A DNA stretch of 64,000 nucleotides from Pseudoflavonifractor sp. AF19-9AC (GCF_003478995.1 NZ_QUGI01000003.1:1-64000), one strand, 5' to 3'; shown: positions 16,703-27,026, counted from the first letter of the stretch. The notes: generated by a model from the sequence alone, not told the origin. Numbers and translations are program-made.

Positions 16703-19700
16703 TTAATCCCACCAGAAGTACCAAACAGTGGACTGCCGCAGCACATCGGCCAGAGCACCCACGGTGGCTTCCTCCGGGCCCTGGTCGATCACATCGGGGC
16801 AGAAGCCGTACTGCTCCACTGCTGCATCCATGGCCTTCTCCTGGGAAACAGGAGTCGGGAGCAGGAACTCCAGTTCATCGTGGGTCATAACTGCGGGCAC
16901 CGCGCCATATTGCTCAAACCAGTATTTCGCCACTGCCATCAGCGACTGCGTGTCAGGACATTCATTCCAGTCGCCAAAGGGCAGATAGGCAAAGACCTCC
17001 CAAGGATTCTTCACTGGGATTTTAGCCAGAATGAGAGGATAAGTCATTTTGCTATCGGAATTCCAGTAGCTTGAAAAACGACGGTTATCATATCCGCCCA
17101 CCATCTCGCCCAGGATATCCTCATCCCAGTCCATATCGTCATCCTCGGCTTCTTCTTTGCACTGCCCAATCATTTCCTGCAGAACCGTCTTTCCGTCCTT
17201 GAGAGGTGCGGCGAGCATTTTCTTCCGGTATTTGGCGACTTTGTCTGGGTCGAAAGTATAGTCGTCCTCGCCATCGCTGTCAGGGTCAGAATTCATAATC
17301 AGGCATTCCCACAGGATTTCGTCATCCGCCTTAATCAGAACCGGCACAAAGCCCTCTTTGACACTTTCTCGTTTGGCATAGTTATATGCCGACATGATGG
17401 GATCATCATCCGTCATTGCGGGGAAATAGGTACATTCACAGTTCAGATATTTCATCATGGCTTTCGCAAGGTCCGAAGGCTCCAGAGTGGCCTCATCGAA
17501 ATCCTGTCCCTGCCAGTTGGCAAAGCGTTTATCAATCACTTTTGCCATAGCCTGATAATAGTCCTCATCAAAGGGAATGAACAGGTAAGCTTCCTCCTGG
17601 AACTGATCAGAATAATATTGCTCTGAGCCGAAATATTCCAAGGCATAGTTGTCAATGTCGCTGGGGAAGTAAGGGCTGTCTCCTTCCCCATAGTAGTATC
17701 CGGCAAAGGCCGCGCCCTCCTTGTTGAACAGCGCCCCAAAGAGCTGCCCATTCAGCTGATCCCGGATAAAGCTGCGCAGATCGGCGCGGCTCAGATCCGC
17801 CATCAGTGGCTGCACCTGCTCCCAGTACCGCTCCATAAATTCCACGCTCATCAGGTCATGCTCCATGCACCAGCGCAGATAAATCACCATGTGGTTGTAG
17901 GCATTGATCTCATCCACCGGCAGGCCCTTTTCCTGAATGGATTCCAGGTGCCAGGCGGCATCGTCCATATCGCCGGTGAACTCCTCCTCTGTAAGCGTTC
18001 CTCTGGTGATGGCATTCTGGCGGGTGGGATTGACCACAAAACTGATGCCTGCCATCTTTTCCAGCAGAGCGTCCGCATCATGCTCCAGTTTATACTTCAA
18101 TTCGTTCCGATAGAGAGGAATTACCTGATAGAAGTTGACCTCCTCGCCGCTGGGCAAAGTGCAGACCTCTCCTCCGTTCCAGACAACATCCTGCAGGCCC
18201 ACCAGAAGTGCGCCGCAGAGCGTCGTGTTCTCCGCAAACGGCGACTGCTTGTCCATCGTGTGACCAAAGCCCAGCCAGGTATCGCCGGAAATGGGCAAGC
18301 GGGCCAACACTTTCAAGAGACCAATGGGCCAGTACCACCGCTCATCCTTCAGAGATTCCTCATCCAGTTTCCAGTCCTTCGGCAGAGCGATGGCCAGCTC
18401 CGCCCGCTCCAGCTTGTATTCCGCCAATTCCTCTGGCACATTCATCCGGTGGGCCCCCATGCCCATCGTCACCAGCGTGTAGTAGTCCCGTGCCTCAGAG
18501 GGCGGAACAACGCAGATGTCCACATGAATGTCGGGAGAAACCAGCTCATGGAACACATTCTCAAACTCACCAAAGGTGTTTTTGATGTGCTGCTCGATTG
18601 CGGACATCTCATCCTCTGTATAAACCTCCGGTCCCCTGCTATCCGTCGAGGACCAGGTGGCATCCGCCTTTGTGCCGTCTGGATTCAGGAAAATCTGAAA
18701 ATATTGATCCTCTCCAGGCTGTTGATAGACAAGACCAATGTGGCGGGTCTGGTCCACAAGCACTGCTATCAGGATGCCCTCTGCTTCCCCTTCGGGAGTG
18801 TGGGTCAGCCATTCCCCGCTGTCCAGCCGTTCCTTAAGCTGCCGCAGCCAGTCCGTTCCCATCTTGGAGAGTCCGGCTTCGTTCATACGGAACGAAAGCT
18901 CCACAAGATGTTCCTTCACCAGGTATCGGAATTCACAGCAGGGGGCATTTTTCTCATAGCCATACCGCTCCGGGCAGAACAGCTCATAAAATTCGGCAAG
19001 GCCCGCTTCGTCCACTCGAATACAGGCCAGGGCGTGCTGTTTATCATCCGCATCTTGGCCCAGCCCCTGCTGGAGCATTTGATCGGCGTTGGGATCGATC
19101 CAATGGTACTCCATCTGTTCCAGGGTGGCTCCGGCTTTAATCTCCTCCTGCAAGGTCAAGAACTCATAATCGCCCGGCTCCAGTTTTAATCCCTGCTCGA
19201 CGGCAACCAGCGCGCCGGCTTGATCGCCAAAATGCGCCCGCAACTTGCCCACCTGCAGCCAGATCCAGGGGTAGTCCGGTTCCTCCTGAGCTCCCCGTTC
19301 CGCATATTCCAGTGCTTCTTCCAGCCTGCCGCAGTACATCAGCGCCACGGAATAGCGGTAGTACCAGGTAGCGCAGCCTGCGGCGTTCTTCTCCGAATCC
19401 TTCATCCATTCCACCGCGCGGTAGTAGTGGATATAGTCATCCAGATTGTTGCAGGCGAAGGAATACCAGAGGGCAATCTGCAAATCCTGATGAGCCTGCT
19501 TTTCGCTGAATCTTCCTTCTTCTACGCCGCTTTTGATAAAATCCTCCAGCCAGCGGAGCATTTTCCCAAAGTAGCCGGAAACTCCTTCATCAAAGGATTC
19601 CAGCGTTTCAATATCTTCTGCCGAGAGCAGGGAGCCAGTTTCCTCATGAATATCAGGCTCTATTTCCTCCTCATCCAGCAGCGGCACACCGCCCACATCC

Positions 19701-21136
19701 CGCCGGAATGCGTGGAAGTGAGCATAGGGCAGGTCCCTTCCCTCAAAGAATGCCTGCGCCGCTGTTAGTACAGCGGGCAGATCCCAGGCAATGAAATCCA
19801 GGTACCCGCAATACAGGCCAGTGGCCCCACCCAGGAAGGTCACAGCTTCCGCTCCTGCCTTCCGCAGGATGGCATCCCGCAGGTCATCCCGGAAGTCCAG
19901 AATGGCGTTGCTCCGCTCATCACCAGTAAAGCCTTCTAATGGGTAGCAGAGGAACCCCACCGCAATGCCGTCCTTGTGGTATTCGTCCACCGCATCACTG
20001 CGGGCAGTCATGTAGTCGTTGATGATTACCGGGAGACGGCAGGTACCGGTATAGACATCCAGCCGCCAGTCAGCCTCCGGATCTTCCACAGGTTCCAGTT
20101 CATAGGCAAGGTAGCTGCTTTCCAGATAGTCACTGCCGTCCCGCCAGAGGGAGAGTCCCATGCTTTGCAGCAGTTCCGGCAGCTGGGAAAGGAGCATGGC
20201 CGGTTCGGCTTTCGGCTGAGCACAAACATCAAACCCGGCAACAAAAGCGATAGCGGAAACTTCTCCAATGGTTTGGTCCACCAGCATAGAGAGCGCCCAC
20301 CAGACCCGGTCCGTATCCTCTTTCAAAAGCGGCGTCAGCTTCTCACAGCAAAGGATCAGGCTCACTCGCTGATCCTCTGTTTTCTCTGCCCACATCTGTA
20401 CATCCTCGGCCCGAATTTCCATGTCTCCGGCCCGAAGCATAAAGTCCTTGGAAGGCTGTCGGCCTACCCAGATATTCCAATGCTCAAGCACCGATTCCGG
20501 GGCTTGCTGCTGGAAGTACACGAGCGGAAACAGGCGGGAGAGAAGCCCCTCTGGACTGAGGATCAATTCATACTTTTCGCCATTGAAACCCAGCTCAAAG
20601 GAAGTATCCCGGAGGGCCGTTTTGAGTGCATTCCCGCATATTTCAATCAGTTCTTCGCCGCGCTGGTGCGTTTCGTCAGTATCTATGATTTGACGCAGTT
20701 CTGCCTCAATCTGAGAAAAGGCTGCCCATGCTTCCTGCGTCCTTTCACGGAAGTTCTTTTCAAACCGGGGCAGGGACAAACGACGGCGGCAATCGTCTAT
20801 GTACTCCTGGGTATCTTTGTCTCCAGGGCGGGCTTTCAGGGCTTTTTCAAAGTAACGCAGGGCGGGGCCTTCCTCATCCAGACAGTAATAGGCCAAAGCG
20901 ATTCGATAATTCCAGCAATGATCTTCGGCAAAATACTCCTCATGGGGAGCCAGAAGTTCCAGCGCCTTTTCAAAAGGCTCCCGTTCTCCTATATGTGCAA
21001 CGGCAATATATGCCTTGGCCAATTCGCTGTCCAGTTCCGGGGTGCGCTCCCCTGCGAGAATCGCTTCCAGGGCGTCAATTACCTTCTGCGCTTCATCCTG
21101 TTCAAACCATTGCTGACATTGTTCCAATAATTCCAT
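16703..21136 (-). CDS. giant multidomain protein: TPR, SUFU and DUF4253-like domains
   Basis: A 1477-aa cytoplasmic protein without signal peptide or membrane segment. Residues about 1-110 are tetratricopeptide-like, ending in KALKARPGDKD. Residues about 590-660 are a second TPR pair. Residues about 840-1030 are a suppressor-of-fused (SUFU) domain whose sequence is clearly paralogous to the separate gene at 27810-28460 (shared YYTLVT.GMGA, DTWLG.GH, FYQVIPL). Residues about 1370-1477 match the DUF4253 pattern, ending in WYFWWD. SUFU and DUF4253 occur as immunity domains against polymorphic toxins. The N-terminus resembles the end of the truncated gene at the right edge. It looks like several immunity modules fused in one chain. 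RBS GGGAGGT. Confidence 0.75.
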   Translation of the reverse strand: MELLEQCQQWFEQDEAQKVIDALEAILAGERTPELDSELAKAYIAVAHIGEREPFEKALELLAPHEEYFAEDHCWNYRIALAYYCLDEEGPALRYFEKALKARPGDKDTQEYIDDCRRRLSLPRFEKNFRERTQEAWAAFSQIEAELRQIIDTDETHQRGEELIEICGNALKTALRDTSFELGFNGEKYELILSPEGLLSRLFPLVYFQQQAPESVLEHWNIWVGRQPSKDFMLRAGDMEIRAEDVQMWAEKTEDQRVSLILCCEKLTPLLKEDTDRVWWALSMLVDQTIGEVSAIAFVAGFDVCAQPKAEPAMLLSQLPELLQSMGLSLWRDGSDYLESSYLAYELEPVEDPEADWRLDVYTGTCRLPVIINDYMTARSDAVDEYHKDGIAVGFLCYPLEGFTGDERSNAILDFRDDLRDAILRKAGAEAVTFLGGATGLYCGYLDFIAWDLPAVLTAAQAFFEGRDLPYAHFHAFRRDVGGVPLLDEEEIEPDIHEETGSLLSAEDIETLESFDEGVSGYFGKMLRWLEDFIKSGVEEGRFSEKQAHQDLQIALWYSFACNNLDDYIHYYRAVEWMKDSEKNAAGCATWYYRYSVALMYCGRLEEALEYAERGAQEEPDYPWIWLQVGKLRAHFGDQAGALVAVEQGLKLEPGDYEFLTLQEEIKAGATLEQMEYHWIDPNADQMLQQGLGQDADDKQHALACIRVDEAGLAEFYELFCPERYGYEKNAPCCEFRYLVKEHLVELSFRMNEAGLSKMGTDWLRQLKERLDSGEWLTHTPEGEAEGILIAVLVDQTRHIGLVYQQPGEDQYFQIFLNPDGTKADATWSSTDSRGPEVYTEDEMSAIEQHIKNTFGEFENVFHELVSPDIHVDICVVPPSEARDYYTLVTMGMGAHRMNVPEELAEYKLERAELAIALPKDWKLDEESLKDERWYWPIGLLKVLARLPISGDTWLGFGHTMDKQSPFAENTTLCGALLVGLQDVVWNGGEVCTLPSGEEVNFYQVIPLYRNELKYKLEHDADALLEKMAGISFVVNPTRQNAITRGTLTEEEFTGDMDDAAWHLESIQEKGLPVDEINAYNHMVIYLRWCMEHDLMSVEFMERYWEQVQPLMADLSRADLRSFIRDQLNGQLFGALFNKEGAAFAGYYYGEGDSPYFPSDIDNYALEYFGSEQYYSDQFQEEAYLFIPFDEDYYQAMAKVIDKRFANWQGQDFDEATLEPSDLAKAMMKYLNCECTYFPAMTDDDPIMSAYNYAKRESVKEGFVPVLIKADDEILWECLIMNSDPDSDGEDDYTFDPDKVAKYRKKMLAAPLKDGKTVLQEMIGQCKEEAEDDDMDWDEDILGEMVGGYDNRRFSSYWNSDSKMTYPLILAKIPVKNPWEVFAYLPFGDWNECPDTQSLMAVAKYWFEQYGAVPAVMTHDELEFLLPTPVSQEKAMDAAVEQYGFCPDVIDQGPEEATVGALADVLRQSTVWYFWWD

Positions 21137-21360
21137 ATCCGTACCTCCCTCGTATAATAAGTTTGAAAGTTAATAATTCAGATATCAGCAGGCTTAGAGA
21201 TGCCCGTGATACAATAGCTGTAGGACAGCAGGGTCAAGTTCTCTACCTCCTGGTTGAGCCGTAGGGCTGCTTCAAAATAAGTCAGTTTCCCTGAGCCGGA
21301 AGTTAGCTGCAAACTTATTTCGGCTCTCTATATGGTTGTTGTTTTACCGTAAATTATCAT

Positions 21361-21609
21361 TCAAATATCCCAGTCTATGAAATCTTCACGGTTCAATACA
21401 AAGTGCTGATACAGGCACTTCAAATTTTCCTGTTCATCCCGTGAGAGCTTCGCCCCGTTTTCATACCGCAAGGTGTCGGCATACAGGATAAAACCATCCA
21501 CTTTTCCTGATGAAGCCCGAAACTCACCGTTTCCAATCATGGCTACATTGCCACATACAAATGTAACCGAAGAAGAAGTGGTGTGGATTTTCGTAATTGC
21601 TTCGATCAT
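21361..21609 (-). CDS. small uncharacterised protein, possibly Imm74-like
   Basis: An 82-aa acidic protein starting MIEAITKI, with two predicted beta strands (VTFVCGNVAMIG, GFILYADTLRY) and a helical end. The layout is reminiscent of the Imm74 immunity family, but the match is weak. RBS AGAGGTGAT. It is located in the minus-strand array, downstream of the FGE-like gene, with a 9-bp gap. Confidence 0.55.
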   Translation of the reverse strand: MIEAITKIHTTSSSVTFVCGNVAMIGNGEFRASSGKVDGFILYADTLRYENGAKLSRDEQENLKCLYQHFVLNREDFIDWDI

Positions 21610-21618
21610 CTGATACTA

Positions 21619-22623
21619 TCACCTCTCATCTTCGGAGGATACCATTCTCCACCCGGATGTCTGCACCCGGATAACAGGACGGAAAAAGTCGTAGTCATTG
21701 TGAATCTCGTTATCTTCCCGAACCTCCGGTTTACGGTGAGGGGAACAGGGTAAATATCCAAGCAAAGGACCCATGCCTCCGCAGATATTGCAGCCGCCGT
21801 CGCCGCCGCAGGCAGTCAATGTTTTCCCCTCTACCAGCTCCCGCTGATAGGGGTCGTAGGCAATAGACAGGCCAAAGAAGTTGGGCTGCTCCATGTCGTA
21901 TGGCTTGCCCTGATCTTCCTCGCTTTCAAAGTGGTGCAGATGCATGGAGTAGTCCAGTCCATCCCCCCAGGGAAACAGGGTGCGGCATCCGCCTCCGCAC
22001 AGATAGGCCCACTCATCCGGCGTGGGAAGGCTGGCTGCCAGCTCCCACAACAGGGACCGCTGAAACTCCGGGTAGGTCATTGGATGGCACAGCCACGCTC
22101 GCCAGCTATCACCATTGCGTTCAAAGCGGACAGTTTCGTGTATCTCAAAACTCTGGCTGTTCTGGCCCGCCCACTTCTGCAAGTTCTCCAGCCAGTCAGG
22201 GTGGGCGGTGATGCGTGGATCGTTCATGGGTACGCTTTCCCAGCCGATCTCCTCCAGTTTTCTGCCCACAAACATGGGGCCGATGGTCACCTGGCGTACT
22301 GGGGTCATACTCTGCCGAAGAAATTCCTCCGCAGTGCCCTCATATTCGATTTCCGCAAACATATCCGCCAGTTCCTCTTGGTTGGCCTTGTCCATCCCTT
22401 GAACAAAGCCCTCCCAGCCAAGAATCACGGTATCGCCCGGGACAAAAACAAACCCCCGGCCGTCTTTTTCAAATATACCAGTGGTGCAGCTCTGCCCCCA
22501 GCGAGAAAAGGCGTATAGTTCTTTGAATGTCAAATGATAACGAGCCGCCAGCCCCTGCATCAGCCAGAGCTTATCGGACAGTTTCAAGGTGTCAAATTGT
22601 GGACGAAATAGTTTTTCGTTCAT
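21619..22623 (-). CDS. FGE/SUMF1-like fold protein, paralogue of the gene at 59.7 kb
   Basis: A 334-aa protein. The C-terminal half carries the pattern of formylglycine-generating-enzyme-like proteins: LPTPDEWAYLCGGG followed by LFPWGD, then PNFFGL, GGDGG and the terminal FRPVIRV. It is closely related along its whole length to the plus-strand gene at 59718-60686, the strongest evidence for a real family. Whether it has enzymatic activity is unknown; several cysteines around GCNICGG are conserved in part. The ATG at 22623 is preferred since AAGGAGGG touches the upstream ATG. Confidence 0.65.
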   Translation of the reverse strand: MNEKLFRPQFDTLKLSDKLWLMQGLAARYHLTFKELYAFSRWGQSCTTGIFEKDGRGFVFVPGDTVILGWEGFVQGMDKANQEELADMFAEIEYEGTAEEFLRQSMTPVRQVTIGPMFVGRKLEEIGWESVPMNDPRITAHPDWLENLQKWAGQNSQSFEIHETVRFERNGDSWRAWLCHPMTYPEFQRSLLWELAASLPTPDEWAYLCGGGCRTLFPWGDGLDYSMHLHHFESEEDQGKPYDMEQPNFFGLSIAYDPYQRELVEGKTLTACGGDGGCNICGGMGPLLGYLPCSPHRKPEVREDNEIHNDYDFFRPVIRVQTSGWRMVSSEDER

Positions 22624-22664
22624 AGCCATTCCCTCCTTCTGATTCAGGGCGATCCTGTCTCAAA

Positions 22665-23042
22665 TTAAAAAAGCAGTTCACCGAAAAACAGCCTGAGAGT
22701 CACGGCAGATAATGATTCAAGCTGTGGCTTGCTGAGAGGAGTGTAGCGAAGGACGATTTCTCCATACAACTCCGTGTTGATGTGGTGTTCTTCCAGATAC
22801 CGCAGAACCTTTCGGCTGTTCCGCACGATATTGAGACGAAACCTGGTATGATCAAGGGCATATTCAAAACAGTCCGGGTCAATCAACTGACCATTGGCTG
22901 GATCATTCATTTCCAAGCGGAGTGCTTCCGCGCCGGTCTTTCGGGAGAGTGTAAAGTAACCATCCTCCAGTTCAAAGGACAGGCAGGACAGCCCGTCATC
23001 ATTGTCCAGCTCCCAAGTCATTCTTTTTGCAAATAATTCCAT
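22665..23042 (-). CDS. uncharacterised small protein of the immunity array
   Basis: A 125-aa protein, no family recognised. It alternates predicted beta strands in the first half (LSCLSFELEDGYFTLSR) with a helical second half ending LFFGELLF. RBS TGAGGT. It lies between the FGE-like gene and a predicted beta-propeller, separated by only 9 bp from the latter. Immunity role is inferred from context only. Confidence 0.55.
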   Translation of the reverse strand: MELFAKRMTWELDNDDGLSCLSFELEDGYFTLSRKTGAEALRLEMNDPANGQLIDPDCFEYALDHTRFRLNIVRNSRKVLRYLEEHHINTELYGEIVLRYTPLSKPQLESLSAVTLRLFFGELLF

Positions 23043-23051
23043 TGGTTTACC

Positions 23052-24083
23052 TCATAACTGCTCCAAGGTCATTTCACAAAGAACCAGCTTGTCTTTCTCA
23101 TCGCTGAGAAATGCCCGGTTTCCCCATACATCCAACACATGGAAGGAAGCGTATCCACGGGGCATGGCAAGGTCGATCAGCACCAAATCCGAAAGGCGCA
23201 GCAGCTTTTGTTTCCCCTTCCAGTCATCATTCTTAAAAATGGGAGATAGGATCAGGTAAGTCCTGTCACCGGAGAATTTTCCGCGCATCCCGTGTTTTCC
23301 GGGCAGGCGGCTTAAATTATCTTTACCCCACAGTTTCTTTTTGAATAGTCCGTTTTCCTCCAGTTCCAGATACCAATAGTAGCCCATGAGAGAAAGACCC
23401 GCCGGATTGATAGTGCTGCTTTCCAAAAAGGCATAAAACTGTCCATTCTGTTCCAGTATGGAGCCAATCATAGGATAGTTGTAGTGAAAGTCTGCCTGGG
23501 CAAAATTGCCGCCAGCTCGCTCTACCGCCGCCAAATGGGTCTGTCGGGTTCCTGCTTTGCTGTATACGCAAGAGCCGCTTTCTGCCCAGTGTGCAGTCAT
23601 GGTTTCAAAGTCTACCGTCAGGCTGGTAAAACTGTTGGTCGCATCAGCGGAGTTGTCCACTCGGCACACAATAGGGAAAACGCCCTGGCTTCCGGTGACT
23701 GCCACCGGCATGGGAATACCCTGGGCACACCAGTTATCCATGGGGATCGGAATCCACTCTCCATCCATCTGCGGCATCCACCAAAGGGATTTACTGGCCG
23801 GGCAAACCAACAGGATTCCTCTGTCGCATGAGAGCAAGACAGGATCTTCCCAAACATCTTGCTGCTCTTTCGGCTCCGGGCTGGGAATCCACCTGGAAAC
23901 TTCGCCTTTGACCCACAAAACGCCGCTGCACTTTTGCAAGAGATGATAGGTCCAAAACACAATTTCATCCTCGCTGCGGGCTACCATACCTTTGCATCCA
24001 GTCGGGCTGTATTTGAAGGAAGTTCCCGTCAGTTCAAATTCCTCGAACTCCCAGTTCTTTATCACTTTTAGTTTCGCTTTCAT
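23052..24083 (-). CDS. uncharacterised beta-rich (propeller-like) protein
   Basis: A 343-aa protein with repeated strand-turn-strand units and many Trp and Gly residues (for example CDRGILLVCPASKSLWWMP and NGQFYAFLESS), suggesting a beta-propeller. No signal peptide. It is probably a distant relative of the proteins at 24093-26525 and 57404-58354. RBS GAGGTG, start 24083. Function unknown; it sits in the minus-strand immunity arm, 9 bp after the 810-aa gene. Confidence 0.55.
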   Translation of the reverse strand: MKAKLKVIKNWEFEEFELTGTSFKYSPTGCKGMVARSEDEIVFWTYHLLQKCSGVLWVKGEVSRWIPSPEPKEQQDVWEDPVLLSCDRGILLVCPASKSLWWMPQMDGEWIPIPMDNWCAQGIPMPVAVTGSQGVFPIVCRVDNSADATNSFTSLTVDFETMTAHWAESGSCVYSKAGTRQTHLAAVERAGGNFAQADFHYNYPMIGSILEQNGQFYAFLESSTINPAGLSLMGYYWYLELEENGLFKKKLWGKDNLSRLPGKHGMRGKFSGDRTYLILSPIFKNDDWKGKQKLLRLSDLVLIDLAMPRGYASFHVLDVWGNRAFLSDEKDKLVLCEMTLEQL

Positions 24084-24092
24084 GCTTTCACC

Positions 24093-26525
24093 TCACAGCA
24101 AGTCTACCTTGATACCGCACCGTTCCAGAACGGGCAGCACCTGTTCCGGCTTGGAGGACATAAGGGTAATATGTTTGAGATTGGGGAACTGGCGCAGTTC
24201 CGCCTCAGTAATGGTATTAAGATCAAAGGCTCCATCCTCGCCATCCCAGAACGGACAGAGCTGGGTATAAATCTCGCTGCCGCCATCCATCTCGATCTCT
24301 GTAATCTCTGGAGCCAGCCGCGCCGGGACAGGGTATTGTTCCAGCCACTTCTGAATCTCTGGGATAGGTTCATACCCTTCCGCGTCAATGTCGATCTTGC
24401 GGCGACTGTACTCTCTGGCAAACTCATAGGCGTCCAGTTTAGGAGCCAGTAAGCCTTTCTCATACATCAGGACTTCCAGCACCGCCAGTTTGAAGTTGAA
24501 ACTGGTAAAGGTGAGCACTGGCTCAGTCGGCTTGGATAACTTGTATTTCTGCGCTTTCGCCGTCTTTTTCTCTGGCTCTTTCCAGCTGATCTGCACCATA
24601 GCGGAGAGGGCCTCCAGCTTTGCTTTCTGCGCTGACTGCTCCTCCGGAACAGGACCCGGCAAGCGGGTATAAACGGTAAAGCCGCCTAATTTGAGGGTAT
24701 GGGCAAATCCGCCGAAATCCTTCCATCTGGCCTCCCGGTAGTCCTTGGATCCGATCCAAACCGCTCCGTCAAATGTCTGCCGGACCGCATACTCTCCCTG
24801 TGCCGCTACCCGGACACCAAGGGTTTTGATGGTCTGCTCATCTTCATCCAACCACCCCTGGAGTCCAAGCTCGTCCCACAAAGCAAGTGCCTGGGTATAG
24901 GGACTCTCTCGGCCTGTAATGGGGCTTTTCCGTGTTCCATTTTGCAGGACAATGCGGGCAGGCCCCAACTTTTCCGCCAGCTGCGACAGGGTAAACGGCG
25001 GCGTAAATACCGACCCCAGGATGGTCAGGCTGTCTTTTTTGAGAATGATTTTTCGCTCCGCGGCCTTGGGCGGCAGAAAGATGGGCAAATTCGGGTACAC
25101 TTCTTTGTATTCCCGCCATTCCAGCTTTTTGGGCTTGTTTGCCGTCCGCAGAAAGCCCCAGAAGTCGATGGGGTAACGAAACACCGGCCCAACCCTATCC
25201 CGCCGGGTGACGATGACCACCGTGCCATCGGTGAGTATTCCAATGTGCTGCATTTTCTCCCCGCCGAACATTCCCGGACGAATACGCAGCACTTCACGGG
25301 TGTTTATGTTGATGAGCTGGGCAAAGTCATCGGAGAGGATTTCGCCGTTTCCCTGCACCAGCAGCCAGTCCCCGGTAAACCAGCGAAGTTTCAGCCCCTC
25401 GCCCATTCCAGGCAGGGGGGCAATTCGGCACCGCCCGGTGTCCATATCCAGTTCCAGCAGGCATTCTTCCATCCGCCCCTTGCCACTGACTGCGTGGATC
25501 ATGGTAATGCGGCCTGTGCTGGGAACGGGAACGGCCTCGGAGAGATGGTCGTATCCATCCAGAGAGAAGGTGTGTTTTGTTACCTTGCCGTTTTCCCAGC
25601 GGTAAATCTGCCCCTTGTACCACTCGTTGGAAAAGTAGACCCGGCCCAGCCCGTCTGCCACGATGCCGCAATGGTATTTGGTGCTCCATCCATCTTCCGG
25701 CAGAATCCAGTTTTTCACATCCTGGCAGGTACCCTGGTCAGTCAGTTCAATCCGTGTAGCGTTGGTGGGATCACCCACCCAGAGGGAATGGTCCGCCCAG
25801 CAGAGGGTCCGGGGTGGACCGTCATATCCAATGGGGGACGGTTCGGCCCAGTTGAGCGTGGCTGGATTCTTGCTCAGTAATGCCCGGCCAATAGTCCCGC
25901 TGCCAGCGGCCCTCGATGCAGCATATAGTTCATGTTCCGGGGAATAGGTAAGGCACCCAAGGTGCGGCAAGCTGTGGGAGCGGATTACTTGCGGCGGACG
26001 GTGGCGCAAATCGGCCACACAGCCGCTTTTCCATCCTTCTGCATCCTGGTTTTTCCATTCCCCCGCCGCAAAATCACCCGCCAGAGAATTGAAGAAATAG
26101 TCGTACTCATCCTGAAGGATGTATTCCTCGCAGGGCATCAGCTTCCCGGGGTCCTGCGCCTTGGCATGGTCGCCCCATTTTCGCCCTCGCTGTTTCATCA
26201 GGCGACAAGATTGCCCCTGCTTTTTGCACCAGCGTTCCCATTCGCTGCGCTCTTCCTCCGGGATCAGGGCAAACAGATACTCGTCCTCATCGTCCAGGTT
26301 ATACAGTGCCCAGCCGAAGGCAGAGAGTTCCTGCCCCAAGGCCGCCGCTCCTTTTTCATGGGGCAATTTCATATACTGGACGCCGACGGTGTCGAAGCGT
26401 TCCTCCAGCAGCGCCGGGACCTTTGCGCCCCACTTTCTCCGAAGCTCCGCCAGAGTGTCCTGTACAGCTCCGTCAAATTTCAAAATGTCCAATGCGTCTG
26501 CGATTTGTTCTGCAAAGTTCAACAC
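24093..26525 (-). CDS. large uncharacterised protein with propeller-like centre
   Basis: About 810 aa. The central part (roughly residues 180-480) has regularly spaced Trp-Gly blades such as ADGLGRVYFSNEWYKGQIY, typical of beta-propellers. The N-terminal 150 residues and the C-terminal 300 residues are mixed alpha/beta. No catalytic motif or membrane segment is seen. The start is a GTG at 26525 six bases after AGGGGGG; a TTG at 26528 is possible. It is a member of the minus-strand operon. Function unknown. Confidence 0.55.
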   Translation of the reverse strand: MLNFAEQIADALDILKFDGAVQDTLAELRRKWGAKVPALLEERFDTVGVQYMKLPHEKGAAALGQELSAFGWALYNLDDEDEYLFALIPEEERSEWERWCKKQGQSCRLMKQRGRKWGDHAKAQDPGKLMPCEEYILQDEYDYFFNSLAGDFAAGEWKNQDAEGWKSGCVADLRHRPPQVIRSHSLPHLGCLTYSPEHELYAASRAAGSGTIGRALLSKNPATLNWAEPSPIGYDGPPRTLCWADHSLWVGDPTNATRIELTDQGTCQDVKNWILPEDGWSTKYHCGIVADGLGRVYFSNEWYKGQIYRWENGKVTKHTFSLDGYDHLSEAVPVPSTGRITMIHAVSGKGRMEECLLELDMDTGRCRIAPLPGMGEGLKLRWFTGDWLLVQGNGEILSDDFAQLININTREVLRIRPGMFGGEKMQHIGILTDGTVVIVTRRDRVGPVFRYPIDFWGFLRTANKPKKLEWREYKEVYPNLPIFLPPKAAERKIILKKDSLTILGSVFTPPFTLSQLAEKLGPARIVLQNGTRKSPITGRESPYTQALALWDELGLQGWLDEDEQTIKTLGVRVAAQGEYAVRQTFDGAVWIGSKDYREARWKDFGGFAHTLKLGGFTVYTRLPGPVPEEQSAQKAKLEALSAMVQISWKEPEKKTAKAQKYKLSKPTEPVLTFTSFNFKLAVLEVLMYEKGLLAPKLDAYEFAREYSRRKIDIDAEGYEPIPEIQKWLEQYPVPARLAPEITEIEMDGGSEIYTQLCPFWDGEDGAFDLNTITEAELRQFPNLKHITLMSSKPEQVLPVLERCGIKVDLL

Positions 26526-26546
26526 CAACTGCCCCCCTTATTCCGT

Positions 26547-27002
26547 TTATTCTTCTATTTCTTCCGCTTCCGACAAGCCATATACATCCGTTGGCGTATC
26601 CCCTGAAAACTCAACCATAAGTCCAAATGGCTCCCCCACAGGAAGGGTACAAATCTCAAAGTGCAGGCCCCATTCTGTCTCATCATAAAACAGAAATTGC
26701 GGCTGCTCGGCGGGAATCTCCGTTTCAGGGAATGGAGCGCGCTGCAATCCAAACTTCTCAGGGCTTTTACCAATCTGCGCCTGAATCTCATGCTCCGCTT
26801 TTGAAAGATACTCCCGCCAGTTTTGAAGCACAGAACGGATAAAATCCAGGTTTGCCGACCGGAGTTCAGATGTGTTCAAAATAATGGAAAACAGGATCTC
26901 TGTGTCTGCGATTCTTCCAGTCCAGCAGTGGATGGTCCCTGGTCCTTTCTGAAAGGTCAGTGCTCCCAATCCCAAATCGGAATGTTCAAAAAACTGTTCC
27001 AT
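26547..27002 (-). CDS. uncharacterised small protein of the immunity array
   Basis: A 151-aa acidic protein, beta-rich at both ends with a central helix (LDFIRSVLQNWREYLSKAEH) and an acidic tail. The layout is similar to DUF2004/DUF6985-type immunity-like proteins, but I cannot assign it. The ribosome-binding site is poor, so translation may depend on coupling with the upstream LRR gene (24 bp away). Confidence 0.5.
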   Translation of the reverse strand: MEQFFEHSDLGLGALTFQKGPGTIHCWTGRIADTEILFSIILNTSELRSANLDFIRSVLQNWREYLSKAEHEIQAQIGKSPEKFGLQRAPFPETEIPAEQPQFLFYDETEWGLHFEICTLPVGEPFGLMVEFSGDTPTDVYGLSEAEEIEE

Positions 27003-27026
27003 ATCATTCTTGCCCCAATCCCCAGG

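Noticed and set aside
17858..19189. Long plus-strand open frame (443 codons) opposite the giant gene
   Set aside because: It is a shadow of the minus-strand coding sequence; no start signal, odd composition, no domain.
21137..21360. Possible gene remnant or promoter between the giant gene and its upstream neighbour
   Set aside because: The 224-bp gap shows an imperfect hairpin and A/T-rich boxes but nothing convincing enough to annotate.
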